From Candidatus Firestoneibacteriota bacterium (GTDB lineage Bacteria > Oederibacteriota > Muellerivitia > Muellerivitales > Muellerivitaceae): a stretch of 64,000 nt of DNA. How positions within the stretch are numbered: position 1 is the stretch's first letter; the number at the start of each line of letters is the position of its first letter. A program made the position numbers and the translations under genes. The stretch is from the NCBI GenBank assembly GCA_013286205.1, contig JABDGD010000007.1, positions 1-64,000 on the forward strand, read 5' to 3'. Shown piece after piece: positions 53,252-61,055 of the stretch. The notes beneath the pieces were generated by a model. It made no database searches, was not told where the DNA came from, and saw only the letters and a program-made list of their open reading frames with translations.

Positions 53252-53707
53252 TTAGCGCTTTGACAAATCCTGCTCCAGCTTTGTGATTTCAGCAATTCTG
53301 CGGACATGACGTTCCAAATTACTAAAAGGGGTATTCACCCAAATATCGGCCAGTTTTAAATTAAGATCAGCCGGAAGATCGCGGCCAGCTAACGAAAGAA
53401 CATTCGAATCATTGTGTTCCCTGGTGTCTTTCGCCATTTTTTCTGTAAAAACCAGCGCGGCGCGAACGCCCGGAAATTTGTTGGCGACGATCGACATACC
53501 GATGCCATTTCCACAAATCACAATACCTTTATCGGCCAGCTTGTTAGACACAGCCGAGGCGACTTTGACGCCAAACACAGGATAATCACTGGCCTCACCG
53601 GTATAAGCGCCCACATCCTGAACATCGTGGCCCTGTTGTTTAAGATTTTGAATTAAAACAGTTTTAAGATCAAAACCAGCGTGATCCGCGCCAATAACAA
53701 TTTTCAT
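53252..53707 (-). CDS. rpiB: Ribose-5-phosphate isomerase B
   Basis: The 151-residue enzyme interconverts ribose-5- and ribulose-5-phosphate, feeding PRPP for the nearby purine genes. GADHAGFDLK (6-15), DYPVFG, GIVICGNGIGMSI (catalytic Cys about 70) and EHNDSNVLSLAGR are conserved. Usual order tsaC-phosphatase-rpiB. Confidence 0.95.
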   Translation of the reverse strand: MKIVIGADHAGFDLKTVLIQNLKQQGHDVQDVGAYTGEASDYPVFGVKVASAVSNKLADKGIVICGNGIGMSIVANKFPGVRAALVFTEKMAKDTREHNDSNVLSLAGRDLPADLNLKLADIWVNTPFSNLERHVRRIAEITKLEQDLSKR

Positions 53708-53720
53708 GATTTCCTCTTAC

Positions 53721-54173
53721 CTACGAATTAAATTTATCTTTCGCTTTCAACAAGTAACCCTCAATTTGGGCAAAAACTTTTTGGTAATGCTCAAAAGATT
53801 GTCCCACAGGGTCTTCTATATCCTCAATACCTTGCCCGGCATAATCTGATAAAAGGCTGACTTTCGACTCCAATTCGGGCATTTTACGAACAATCGACTC
53901 TCGGTGCTTACCTGTCATGGTGAGGATCAAATCGCTCTCCATGACCAACGTTTTGCTTAAAGGCTGGCTTTGATGGGCTGACAGATCAATGCCCTTTTCA
54001 CGGCAGACCTCAACGGCATCATGTGCGGCAGGAACCCCGTGAAAAGCCGCCAACCCAGCCGAACTGCATTGTAATGACCAATGGTTGTCTTGAATGAGCT
54101 TCTTGAGAACACTTTCGGCCATAGGGCTACGACAAGAATTATCCGTACAGATGAAGAGAATTTTTTTGGGCAT
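53721..54173 (-). CDS. Low-molecular-weight protein tyrosine/arginine phosphatase
   Basis: The 150-residue phosphatase has the P-loop C9-x5-R15 (CTDNSCRS) with the typical SPMAE after it, and the general acid Asp in EDPVGQSFEHY (about 120). It removes phosphate from Tyr or Arg in proteins. Position between tsaC and rpiB matches the YwlE arrangement in Firmicutes, which is an arginine phosphatase; specificity here is not known. It follows tsaC by 16 bases. Confidence 0.9.
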   Translation of the reverse strand: MPKKILFICTDNSCRSPMAESVLKKLIQDNHWSLQCSSAGLAAFHGVPAAHDAVEVCREKGIDLSAHQSQPLSKTLVMESDLILTMTGKHRESIVRKMPELESKVSLLSDYAGQGIEDIEDPVGQSFEHYQKVFAQIEGYLLKAKDKFNS

Positions 54174-54189
54174 GGGCTTGCCTCGAATG

Positions 54190-54843
54190 TCAGCCTTGGA
54201 CCAGTTGGGAAATCAACTCTTCCACTCGAGCCACTTCTTCTTTAGAGACGCAGCCGGTGCGAACAATGGTGTATTGTTTGCGGTCAAACTTCACGATGGC
54301 GGTTTCACCGCCCAAAGGACAATTGCCCGCGTCTAGAGCGATATCCACTTGCTCTAAGATTTCGGCGTCAACTTCATCCAAACGAACAGGGCTATTGCCG
54401 CCCGAAAGATTCGCGCTGGAAACCGCTAAAGTGTCGCCCACATGGCGGAGCAGTTCTAAAGCGATGCCGTGATCGGGGCAGCGAAGCGCTACGGTCCCAT
54501 CCGGACCCACGCCGCCCTGCGCCATATGCACACGAGCTCTGGTAATCAAAGTCCAAGGACCCGGCCAAATCTTCTTGAGGATATCCAAATCCTTTTCTTT
54601 AAAGTCGGCGATTTCCAAAGCCACTTCAGGCCTAGAAATAAGGATCGACAAAGATTGGTTTAAGGGACGGTCTTTGATTTTAAAGATGCGCTTGAGGGCT
54701 TCGGGCTGTTTCACCGAGCAGCCAATGTCATAAACGGTGTCGGTCGGGAAAACGGCCAAGCCGCCTTCTTTAATGACCTTGGCCACTTCTAAAAGGTTGG
54801 CGGGTGTATAAGATAAAGCTTTCGCGTTAGGCTTTTTATTCAT
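54190..54843 (-). CDS. tsaC: Threonylcarbamoyl-AMP synthase (Sua5/YrdC/TsaC)
   Basis: The 217-residue enzyme makes threonylcarbamoyl-AMP for the t6A modification of tRNAs reading ANN codons. KRIFKIKDRPLNQSLSILI and AQGGVGPDGTVALRCPDH with SSANLSGGNSP are the substrate-binding segments. The conserved PTDTVYGLG reads PTDTVYDIG, so a usually invariant Gly is Asp. ATG at 54843; an ATG at 54921 would add 26 implausible residues. A phased triple TTGGCAA element lies 50-78 bp upstream. It follows purD and heads the tsaC-phosphatase-rpiB group. Confidence 0.9.
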   Translation of the reverse strand: MNKKPNAKALSYTPANLLEVAKVIKEGGLAVFPTDTVYDIGCSVKQPEALKRIFKIKDRPLNQSLSILISRPEVALEIADFKEKDLDILKKIWPGPWTLITRARVHMAQGGVGPDGTVALRCPDHGIALELLRHVGDTLAVSSANLSGGNSPVRLDEVDAEILEQVDIALDAGNCPLGGETAIVKFDRKQYTIVRTGCVSKEEVARVEELISQLVQG

Positions 54844-54892
54844 ATTTATCTCATTTCCGTTAAGTTCTGAGTCTTTAACACACACGCGACCA

Positions 54893-54921
54893 TTGGCAAG
54901 ATTTTGCCAAATAATTGGCAA
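54893..54921. promoter_or_regulatory. Phased triple TTGGCAA/TTGCCAA element, probable operator
   Basis: TTGGCAA (54893-54899), TTGCCAA (54904-54910) and TTGGCAA (54915-54921) have alternating orientation, 4-bp gaps and an 11-bp period, so three half-sites face one side of the helix. Adjacent pairs each form a palindrome with a 4-bp centre. It lies between purD's stop and tsaC's start. No T run follows on the minus strand, so it is not a terminator for purD. Confidence 0.6.
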
Positions 54922-54942
54922 TTTTCCACTATTAAATCGACT

Positions 54943-56214
54943 TTATCGGTTGATTGCCCGCCAACCAATGTCTTTGCGGTAATGAACCCCATCCATCTGG
55001 ATGGTTCGAACGCCTTGATAAGCCGTTTCAATGGCTTTCTCAATGGTGTCGCCGATGCCCGTCACGCAAAGCACCCTACCGCCGTTACTGACAATTTTAC
55101 CATCTTCTTTGGCCGTTCCGGCATGGAACACATAGGTATCGGGAAGTTCGGCGGCTTTTTCCAGCCCCTCAATGACTTTCCCCTTGGAATAAGAACCTGG
55201 GTAACCATGCGAAGCCATGACCACACAAGCGGTCGGTCTTTCATCCCACTCAATTTTAATTTTGCTTAATTCCCCCTTGGCTACCGCTAAACAGATTTCA
55301 ACAAAGTCTGTTTTGAGCCGGGGTAAAACCACCTCAGTTTCGGGGTCGCCAAAGCGGCAGTTATATTCAATGACCTTAGGGCCTTTAGCGGTGATCATCA
55401 AGCCCGCGTAAAGAACACCTTTATAAATAATGCCCCGTTTACGCAAGGCACTGACGGTCGGCTTAAGAATTTTTTCTAAAATAAACTCATTCATTTCAGG
55501 GGTCACTACTGGCGCCGGTGAATAAGCGCCCATGCCACCCGTGTTGGGGCCCTGATCACCGTCAAAGACCCTTTTATGGTCTTGAGCGGTCACCATGGGA
55601 ATAATCGTCTCGCCATCGGTAAAGGCTAAAATAGAAGCCTCTTCGCCCTCTAAAAATTCTTCAATCACGACCTTGGCGCCAGCGTCTCCAAAAACTTTTT
55701 TATCCATGGCTTCTTCAACCGCCAATTGGGCCTGGGCCATTGTTTCACAAACGGTTACACCCTTCCCCGCGGCCAAGCCATCAGCCTTAATTACAATGGG
55801 AGCGTTTTGTTTTTTAAGATAAAGCTGCGCCTTGATAGAATCCGTAAAAGTAACCGAACGAGCTGTCGGCACCAGACTGCTCATCAAAAGTTGTTTGGTA
55901 AAGTCTTTGCTAGCTTCCATCTGAGCGCCATCTTTGGTCGGCCCAAAAACTAAAAAACCTTCTTTGGTAAGTTGATCGGTCAATCCCAGCGCCAATGGTA
56001 TTTCAGGGCCAACAATGACCAAACCAGGATTGTAGGTCTTCGCCCAATTGACCAACCCCGAAATGTCATCGGACATGACGTCAACCAACTCGGCGAGAGA
56101 AGCGATACCCGCGTTACCAGGAGCGCAAAAGATTTTAGGTTTGTGGCGGGACTTGGCTAGAGCCCAGCAAATCGCGTGCTCTCTGCCTCCCGAACCAATG
56201 ACCAAAATATCCAT
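54943..56214 (-). CDS. purD: Phosphoribosylamine-glycine ligase (GARS)
   Basis: The 423-residue ATP-grasp enzyme couples phosphoribosylamine and glycine (glycine from glyA). N-terminal ILVIGSGGREHAICWAL, KADGLAAGKGV, GPNTGGMGAYSP, ATP-grasp EYNCRFGDPE and the C-terminal domain (about 320-420) are present. It follows purH by 18 bases and is the last pur gene; tsaC is next, 99 bp on. Confidence 0.97.
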   Translation of the reverse strand: MDILVIGSGGREHAICWALAKSRHKPKIFCAPGNAGIASLAELVDVMSDDISGLVNWAKTYNPGLVIVGPEIPLALGLTDQLTKEGFLVFGPTKDGAQMEASKDFTKQLLMSSLVPTARSVTFTDSIKAQLYLKKQNAPIVIKADGLAAGKGVTVCETMAQAQLAVEEAMDKKVFGDAGAKVVIEEFLEGEEASILAFTDGETIIPMVTAQDHKRVFDGDQGPNTGGMGAYSPAPVVTPEMNEFILEKILKPTVSALRKRGIIYKGVLYAGLMITAKGPKVIEYNCRFGDPETEVVLPRLKTDFVEICLAVAKGELSKIKIEWDERPTACVVMASHGYPGSYSKGKVIEGLEKAAELPDTYVFHAGTAKEDGKIVSNGGRVLCVTGIGDTIEKAIETAYQGVRTIQMDGVHYRKDIGWRAINR

Positions 56215-56232
56215 TTCTCTCTCCTGAGCCGA

Positions 56233-57807
56233 CTAGTGTTTAAAATGACGATAAGTGGTGAAGATCATCGGAATGCCGTGTTCGTTAGCCGCGTCGATCA
56301 CTTCTTGATCTCTCACACTGCCGCCGGTTTGGATAATCGCCGCGATGCCCGCCTTAGCGCAAGCATCCACCGAATCACGGAACGGAAGCAAGGCATCGGA
56401 TGCCATGACGCAACCTTTGGCTTTGTCGCCCGCTTGCTTAATAGCGATTTCCAGAGAACCCACACGGTTCATCTGGCCCGCACCAACGCCTATCGACACG
56501 CCATCTTTGACTAACACAATGGCATTCGACTTAACATGTTTCACTAAACGCCAGCCAAAATCCATATCCTCGAGAAGTTTTGGATCCGGCTGCTTTTTGG
56601 TAATAATTTTATGAAGGCCCTTATCTTCCAAAATGCTGTCAAATTCTTGAACTAAAAAGCCGCCCTCAACCCGGCGCAAATGGTAGCCAGGAACATTTTC
56701 TTGATGTGTTCCCAATCCATCCACCGTCATCACTCTTAAGTTTTTGCGGGCCTCAAAAAGCTTGAGAGCACCAGCATCATAAGAGGGCGCCAGAATAATT
56801 TCGAAGAAGCTCAGTTTTTCCAAAACAATCTTGGCTGTGCTTTCATCCACAGGGCGGTTCACCGCCACGATGCCGCCAAAAGCCGAAAGCGGATCGGCTC
56901 CAAAAGCCTTTACGAAAGCCTCAGCCGCGTCTTTACCCGTGGCTGTACCGCAAGCGTTGGTATGCTTAATAATGGCGACGGCAGGCTTGCTGAATTCTTT
57001 CACTAAAGACAAAGCCGCGTCCGCGTCCATGATGTTGTTATACGAAAGTTCTTTACCCTGTAATTGTTTGCCATTGGCGATAGTCGGCAAGCCATTATTT
57101 TTGTCTTTGTAGAAAGCCGCGGGTTGATGCGGGTTTTCGCCATAGCGCATTTCTTGAAGTTTAATACCCGACAAAGTGAAGATGTTTGGCCATTTGTTTT
57201 CGGATAACCGGCCATGCAGATATTCGTGAATGGTCGCGTCATAACGAGCGGTATTGCCAAAAGCTTCGATAGCCAATTCCTGGCGAAGCTTGAAGGTAGT
57301 CGCGCCGTCGTTTTCTTTTAACTCTTTAATCACATCCGCATAGCGCGAAGGCGAAGACACCACGGTTACGCTGCGGTAGTTTTTCGAGGCCGAGCGGAGC
57401 ATCGAAGGGCCGCCGATATCGATGTTTTCAATCACATCATGTAATTCCACACCCGGCTTGGCGATAGTCGCCTCAAAGGGGTAAAGGTTCACGCAAACCA
57501 GATCAATAGGTTTAATGTTGTGCTTAGCGATCGTTTCCATATGTTCCGGATTGTCACGCAACGATAATAAACCGCCATGCACCACAGGGTGCAGAGTTTT
57601 CACTCGGCCATCAAGCATTTCGGGAAAGCCTGTAATTTCAGAGATATCAAATACCTGCAGACCAGCGTCTTTAATGGCTTTGGACGTGCCGCCTGTCGAG
57701 ATGAGCTCCACTCCGTGAGCGGCTAATTCCCTGGCGAAATCAATCAATCCCGTTTTATCGGAAACGCTGATCAGCGCTCTTTGGATTTTCACTTTATCGT
57801 CGGCCAT
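56233..57807 (-). CDS. purH: Bifunctional AICAR transformylase / IMP cyclohydrolase
   Basis: The 524-residue enzyme completes IMP. The N-terminal cyclohydrolase (about 1-200) starts RALISVSDKTGL with STGGTSKAIKDAG; the C-terminal transformylase (about 205-524) has RYGENPHQPAA, KHTNACG, and SDALLPFRDSVDAC. Both active sites look intact. GAGGAGATATC precedes the ATG. It follows purN by nine bases. The one-carbon donor links it to glyA. Confidence 0.97.
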   Translation of the reverse strand: MADDKVKIQRALISVSDKTGLIDFARELAAHGVELISTGGTSKAIKDAGLQVFDISEITGFPEMLDGRVKTLHPVVHGGLLSLRDNPEHMETIAKHNIKPIDLVCVNLYPFEATIAKPGVELHDVIENIDIGGPSMLRSASKNYRSVTVVSSPSRYADVIKELKENDGATTFKLRQELAIEAFGNTARYDATIHEYLHGRLSENKWPNIFTLSGIKLQEMRYGENPHQPAAFYKDKNNGLPTIANGKQLQGKELSYNNIMDADAALSLVKEFSKPAVAIIKHTNACGTATGKDAAEAFVKAFGADPLSAFGGIVAVNRPVDESTAKIVLEKLSFFEIILAPSYDAGALKLFEARKNLRVMTVDGLGTHQENVPGYHLRRVEGGFLVQEFDSILEDKGLHKIITKKQPDPKLLEDMDFGWRLVKHVKSNAIVLVKDGVSIGVGAGQMNRVGSLEIAIKQAGDKAKGCVMASDALLPFRDSVDACAKAGIAAIIQTGGSVRDQEVIDAANEHGIPMIFTTYRHFKH

Positions 57808-57816
57808 GATATCTCC

Positions 57817-58440
57817 TCAAAATAATATTTTGACTCGGTCATCCGAGACTTTGATTTTCTTGTCGCAAAATAAACGAACCGCTTCCGGATAAATCTGATG
57901 TTCTACCTTCAATACGCGTTCCGCTAAAGTGGTCGGGGTATCCGTCGGCAGTACTTTCACGTTACCTTGTAAAATGATTGGTCCCGCATCCACACCTTCG
58001 GTCACAAAATGTACCGTCGCGCCGGATTCCTTTTCTTTCGCCTTCACCACCGCCTCATGTACATAGTGGCCATACATGCCTTCCCCGCCAAACTTAGGCA
58101 GTAACGAAGGATGAATATTCATCATCTTATAAAGATAGGGGCGAATCATCACCGGCGTGAGAATACGCATATAGCCTGCCAAACAAATCAAATCTATTTT
58201 TTTAGCCTGGCATAGTTGGAGAACTTCTTGGTCGTACTCTTCTCGGCTTCCGGGGTAACCCTTGCTGGCAATGGAGACAGATTCGATACGGTGATTTTCC
58301 GCCCGCTCCAGCGCTCCGCACTCAGGAACATTAGAGAATACCAAGCCGATTTTGCCCTTAAAGAGGCCGTTTTCATGGGCATCAATGAGTGTTTGGAGGT
58401 TGCTACCACCCCCCGAGGCAAAAACCGCGATTTTAATCAC
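57817..58440 (-). CDS. purN: Phosphoribosylglycinamide formyltransferase
   Basis: The 207-residue folate-dependent enzyme formylates GAR. N-terminal IAVFASGGGSNLQTLIDA, catalytic Asn/His region MNIHPSLLPKFGG (about 106-118) and the Asp in VTEGVDAGPI are visible. GTG start with AAGG upstream. It follows purM by 90 bp. Confidence 0.96.
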   Translation of the reverse strand: MIKIAVFASGGGSNLQTLIDAHENGLFKGKIGLVFSNVPECGALERAENHRIESVSIASKGYPGSREEYDQEVLQLCQAKKIDLICLAGYMRILTPVMIRPYLYKMMNIHPSLLPKFGGEGMYGHYVHEAVVKAKEKESGATVHFVTEGVDAGPIILQGNVKVLPTDTPTTLAERVLKVEHQIYPEAVRLFCDKKIKVSDDRVKILF

Positions 58441-58530
58441 CAGACAGGCCTTTCAGTCAGGCCGAAAGAGAGGAGGGATAAGTGTGGTATCGGCTATTTT
58501 TATAATTCGGATTAAATCGAAACGAAAAGC

Positions 58531-59562
58531 TTAAACGAATTCAACACCCTTTTGACCCGCCACCACGTTGCCAATGACAGAAGGATCAGCGCCGTTCTTT
58601 TTAAGCTCAGCCAGAGCTTTATCAACATTTTCTTTGCTCACAATTAAAATCATACCGATTCCCATATTGAGCGAACGATGCGCTTCAAATTCAGTCAGGT
58701 TGGCCGCTTTGACCATCCACGCAATGATGGGTAAGTTTTTCCAGGAACCGCGTTTAAATTGAATACGGCAGCCTTCCGGAAGAACCCGAGGAGGATTGTC
58801 AATCAAGCCCCCGCCCGTAATGTGAGCCATGGCGTTCACTTCCACCTTATCCAAAATAGGATAGATTTCAGAGAAGTAGCTCTTATGAGGAATCAAAAAG
58901 GCGTCGCCGATAGACATGCCGTTGAGTTCCGGCAAGGTATCGGTATATTTCAAACCAGAAACTTCAACCAGTTTACGAGCCAACGAATAGCCATTGGTAT
59001 GAAGGGAGACTGAGGGCAGACCAATACAAACGTCGCCCGGCTTCACATTTTGACCGCGGATGATTTTGTCTTTTTCAACAACACCTACGATGGTCCCGGC
59101 GATGTCATAATCGCCTTCTTTATAGACCGAAGGCATTTCGGCGGTTTCGCCGCCAATTAAAACCAGGCCGGTCTTAGTACATTCTTCTACCATGCCGGAA
59201 ACAATTTGTTCCACTACCGACACGTCTAACTTGCCTGCCGCTAAGTAATCCAAAAAGAAAAGAGGCTTCGCGCCCTGAACTAAAATGTCATTGATGGAAT
59301 GGCCCACAATGTCCGCGCCAAGGCCTTTGTACTTCTTAAGAGCCACCCCGATTTGGGTTTTAGTGCCGACACCATCGGTCGAGGAAACTAGAACAGGTTT
59401 CTTATATTGAGTCGTATCAAACTCAAACAAGCCGCCAAAGAGGCCGATGTCGGACAAAACCGCCGAGTTAAAGGTTTTCTTAACTAATCCCTTAATCCGT
59501 TGAACGGATTCGTTGCCCTTTTCAATGTTAACGCCGGCGTCTTCGTAGCTGATCTGACTCAA
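58531..59562 (-). CDS. purM: Phosphoribosylformylglycinamidine cyclo-ligase (AIRS)
   Basis: The 343-residue enzyme closes the imidazole ring. GVGTKTQIGVAL, DILVQGAKPLFFLDYLA, GGETAEMPSVY and HITGGGLIDNPPRVLPEG are the family landmarks. TTG start with CGGAGG upstream. It begins the minus-strand purM-N-H-D group under its own candidate promoter, across from the divergent cyclase. Confidence 0.97.
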   Translation of the reverse strand: MSQISYEDAGVNIEKGNESVQRIKGLVKKTFNSAVLSDIGLFGGLFEFDTTQYKKPVLVSSTDGVGTKTQIGVALKKYKGLGADIVGHSINDILVQGAKPLFFLDYLAAGKLDVSVVEQIVSGMVEECTKTGLVLIGGETAEMPSVYKEGDYDIAGTIVGVVEKDKIIRGQNVKPGDVCIGLPSVSLHTNGYSLARKLVEVSGLKYTDTLPELNGMSIGDAFLIPHKSYFSEIYPILDKVEVNAMAHITGGGLIDNPPRVLPEGCRIQFKRGSWKNLPIIAWMVKAANLTEFEAHRSLNMGIGMILIVSKENVDKALAELKKNGADPSVIGNVVAGQKGVEFV

Positions 59563-59598
59563 GGAAACCCTCCGGGGGTGCTTCGAAATTTCGTGCCT

Positions 59599-59627
59599 AT
59601 CGTAAGGGCAGGCATGGGCAAGAACAA
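59599..59627 (-). promoter_or_regulatory. Candidate promoter of purM
   Basis: On the minus strand TTGTTC (59622-59627), 17 bp, then TACGAT (59599-59604). Its start near 59592 gives a 30-nt leader. The 199-bp gap also holds hairpins on the plus strand (CGAGTG/CACTCG around 59636-59665 and GCCCG/CGGGC at 59666-59684) of unknown purpose. Confidence 0.55.
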
Positions 59628-59761
59628 GCTTTAAGCGAGTGGAAATTCAATTATTTTGACACTCGCCCGGATGATTTCGGGCCGTTTATCTGTTGATTTC
59701 ATGTGTACAAAACCCCGCAGCGCCGTTAAATTGATTTCAATCTCTTTCCACGAGGAACTAC

Positions 59762-61036
59762 GTGTCCGACAAAGCACGCTGGGCCGGTATCTATCTCTTA
59801 ATCTGCTTCATTCCTCTTTTTGTTTATTTTCTTCCACCCCTCAGCCCCGAAATCATGTCGCACAAGATGTTCACTAACTTTTTGGTTCTCGCTCCTTATT
59901 TAGGCTTGTTTCTCATCGCCATTCTGGGCTGGCAAGTTAACCAAACCCGCATCTTCTGGTCTTCGCTGATGTTGGTGGGCATTTATCACTTTTTCATACA
60001 TTCAACTGAGTTTTTTGACGTAGCCGCCACCAGGGCTCGAAGCATCGAGATCATCACAGTGGCCTACCCACTATCCCTTTCTATTCTTTTCGTTATGCGG
60101 GAAAGCCAGCTATGGAGCGACAAAAGCCTCACCCGAGTTCTTTTGGGACTTTGGCCCTTTTTGATCTTTGTGGGGCTCTATAACTGGGCACCCAATATTT
60201 ATCAGGGCTTTTTCTTTCTGGCGCCTTGGAATAACGCCCAACTCTTTCATATACCTACTATTACTCTGCTGGCCTACATCCTTTTTTTATTAGTGGTCAT
60301 CTTTGAGCCAGAACCCAAACCCAAGTCCTATTTGATCGCCCTGGGCGCCTCCGCGATCCCCTTTCTTTTTTGTACTCAAATTAGCCTGATCAACAACGTC
60401 TCGCCTTTACCAACCATTAAAAACTTTCACATCATCGTGGCTTTCAGCGTCATGACCGCCATTTTGCTTCACGCCATTTTGAGAATGTATTGGCAAAAAG
60501 TTTACTTAGACATTTTGACGGAGGTTCCCAACCGGCAGGCATTGGATGAAAGGCTGATTACACTTCAGCATCCTTATGCCCTTGCCATGATTGATATTGA
60601 TCACTTTAAAAAGTTTAACGATAACTATGGCCACGCCGAAGGCGACAATGTTTTGAGAATGGTGGCTTTAACGCTTCAAGAAAGCTTGGGAGAACGGGTT
60701 TACCGCTACGGCGGCGAGGAGTTTTGCGCTATTTTCGAGGGTGAGGAAGCGGAAAAAGCCCATCTGCCTATGGAACAAGCCCGAAAGACTCTGGATCACA
60801 AACGGTTTCATCTACGGCAAATGGATCGGGAAAAACCAACCTTAATTAAAAAACTGACCACCAAGGGCGAGCCCAAACTGGGAAAAGAAATTCAAATCAC
60901 CATTAGTGTGGGAGTCGCCTATTCCACCCCAAAAACCAAATATCACCACGATGTGATTCATGTGGCGGATAAGTCGCTTTACAAGGCAAAAGAAAAAGGC
61001 CGAAACCAGGTGGTCTCGTCAGAAGACAAAGACTAA
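59762..61036 (+). CDS. Membrane diguanylate cyclase (eight-helix input, GGEEF output)
   Basis: The 424-residue protein has a GTG start with GAGGAA upstream. About eight hydrophobic segments (around 10-27, 38-57, 64-80, 97-112, 125-142, 165-182, 188-211 and 222-241) form an N-terminal membrane input domain of unrecognised type, followed by a GGDEF domain (about 245-420) with MIDIDHFKKFNDNYGH and GGEEF at 317-321. Catalytic residues look complete, so c-di-GMP synthesis from two GTP is predicted. The RxxD site is absent (SLGE), so feedback inhibition is unlikely. It is convergent with purF and divergent from purM, the only plus-strand gene in the purine block. Confidence 0.92.
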   Translation: MSDKARWAGIYLLICFIPLFVYFLPPLSPEIMSHKMFTNFLVLAPYLGLFLIAILGWQVNQTRIFWSSLMLVGIYHFFIHSTEFFDVAATRARSIEIITVAYPLSLSILFVMRESQLWSDKSLTRVLLGLWPFLIFVGLYNWAPNIYQGFFFLAPWNNAQLFHIPTITLLAYILFLLVVIFEPEPKPKSYLIALGASAIPFLFCTQISLINNVSPLPTIKNFHIIVAFSVMTAILLHAILRMYWQKVYLDILTEVPNRQALDERLITLQHPYALAMIDIDHFKKFNDNYGHAEGDNVLRMVALTLQESLGERVYRYGGEEFCAIFEGEEAEKAHLPMEQARKTLDHKRFHLRQMDREKPTLIKKLTTKGEPKLGKEIQITISVGVAYSTPKTKYHHDVIHVADKSLYKAKEKGRNQVVSSEDKD

Positions 61037-61055
61037 AGAGTCGCCAGAAACTGTA

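Noticed and set aside
59636..59684. Riboswitch before the cyclase gene, for example for c-di-GMP
   Set aside because: Two hairpins are visible but the conserved bases of c-di-GMP-I or -II riboswitches are not seen.
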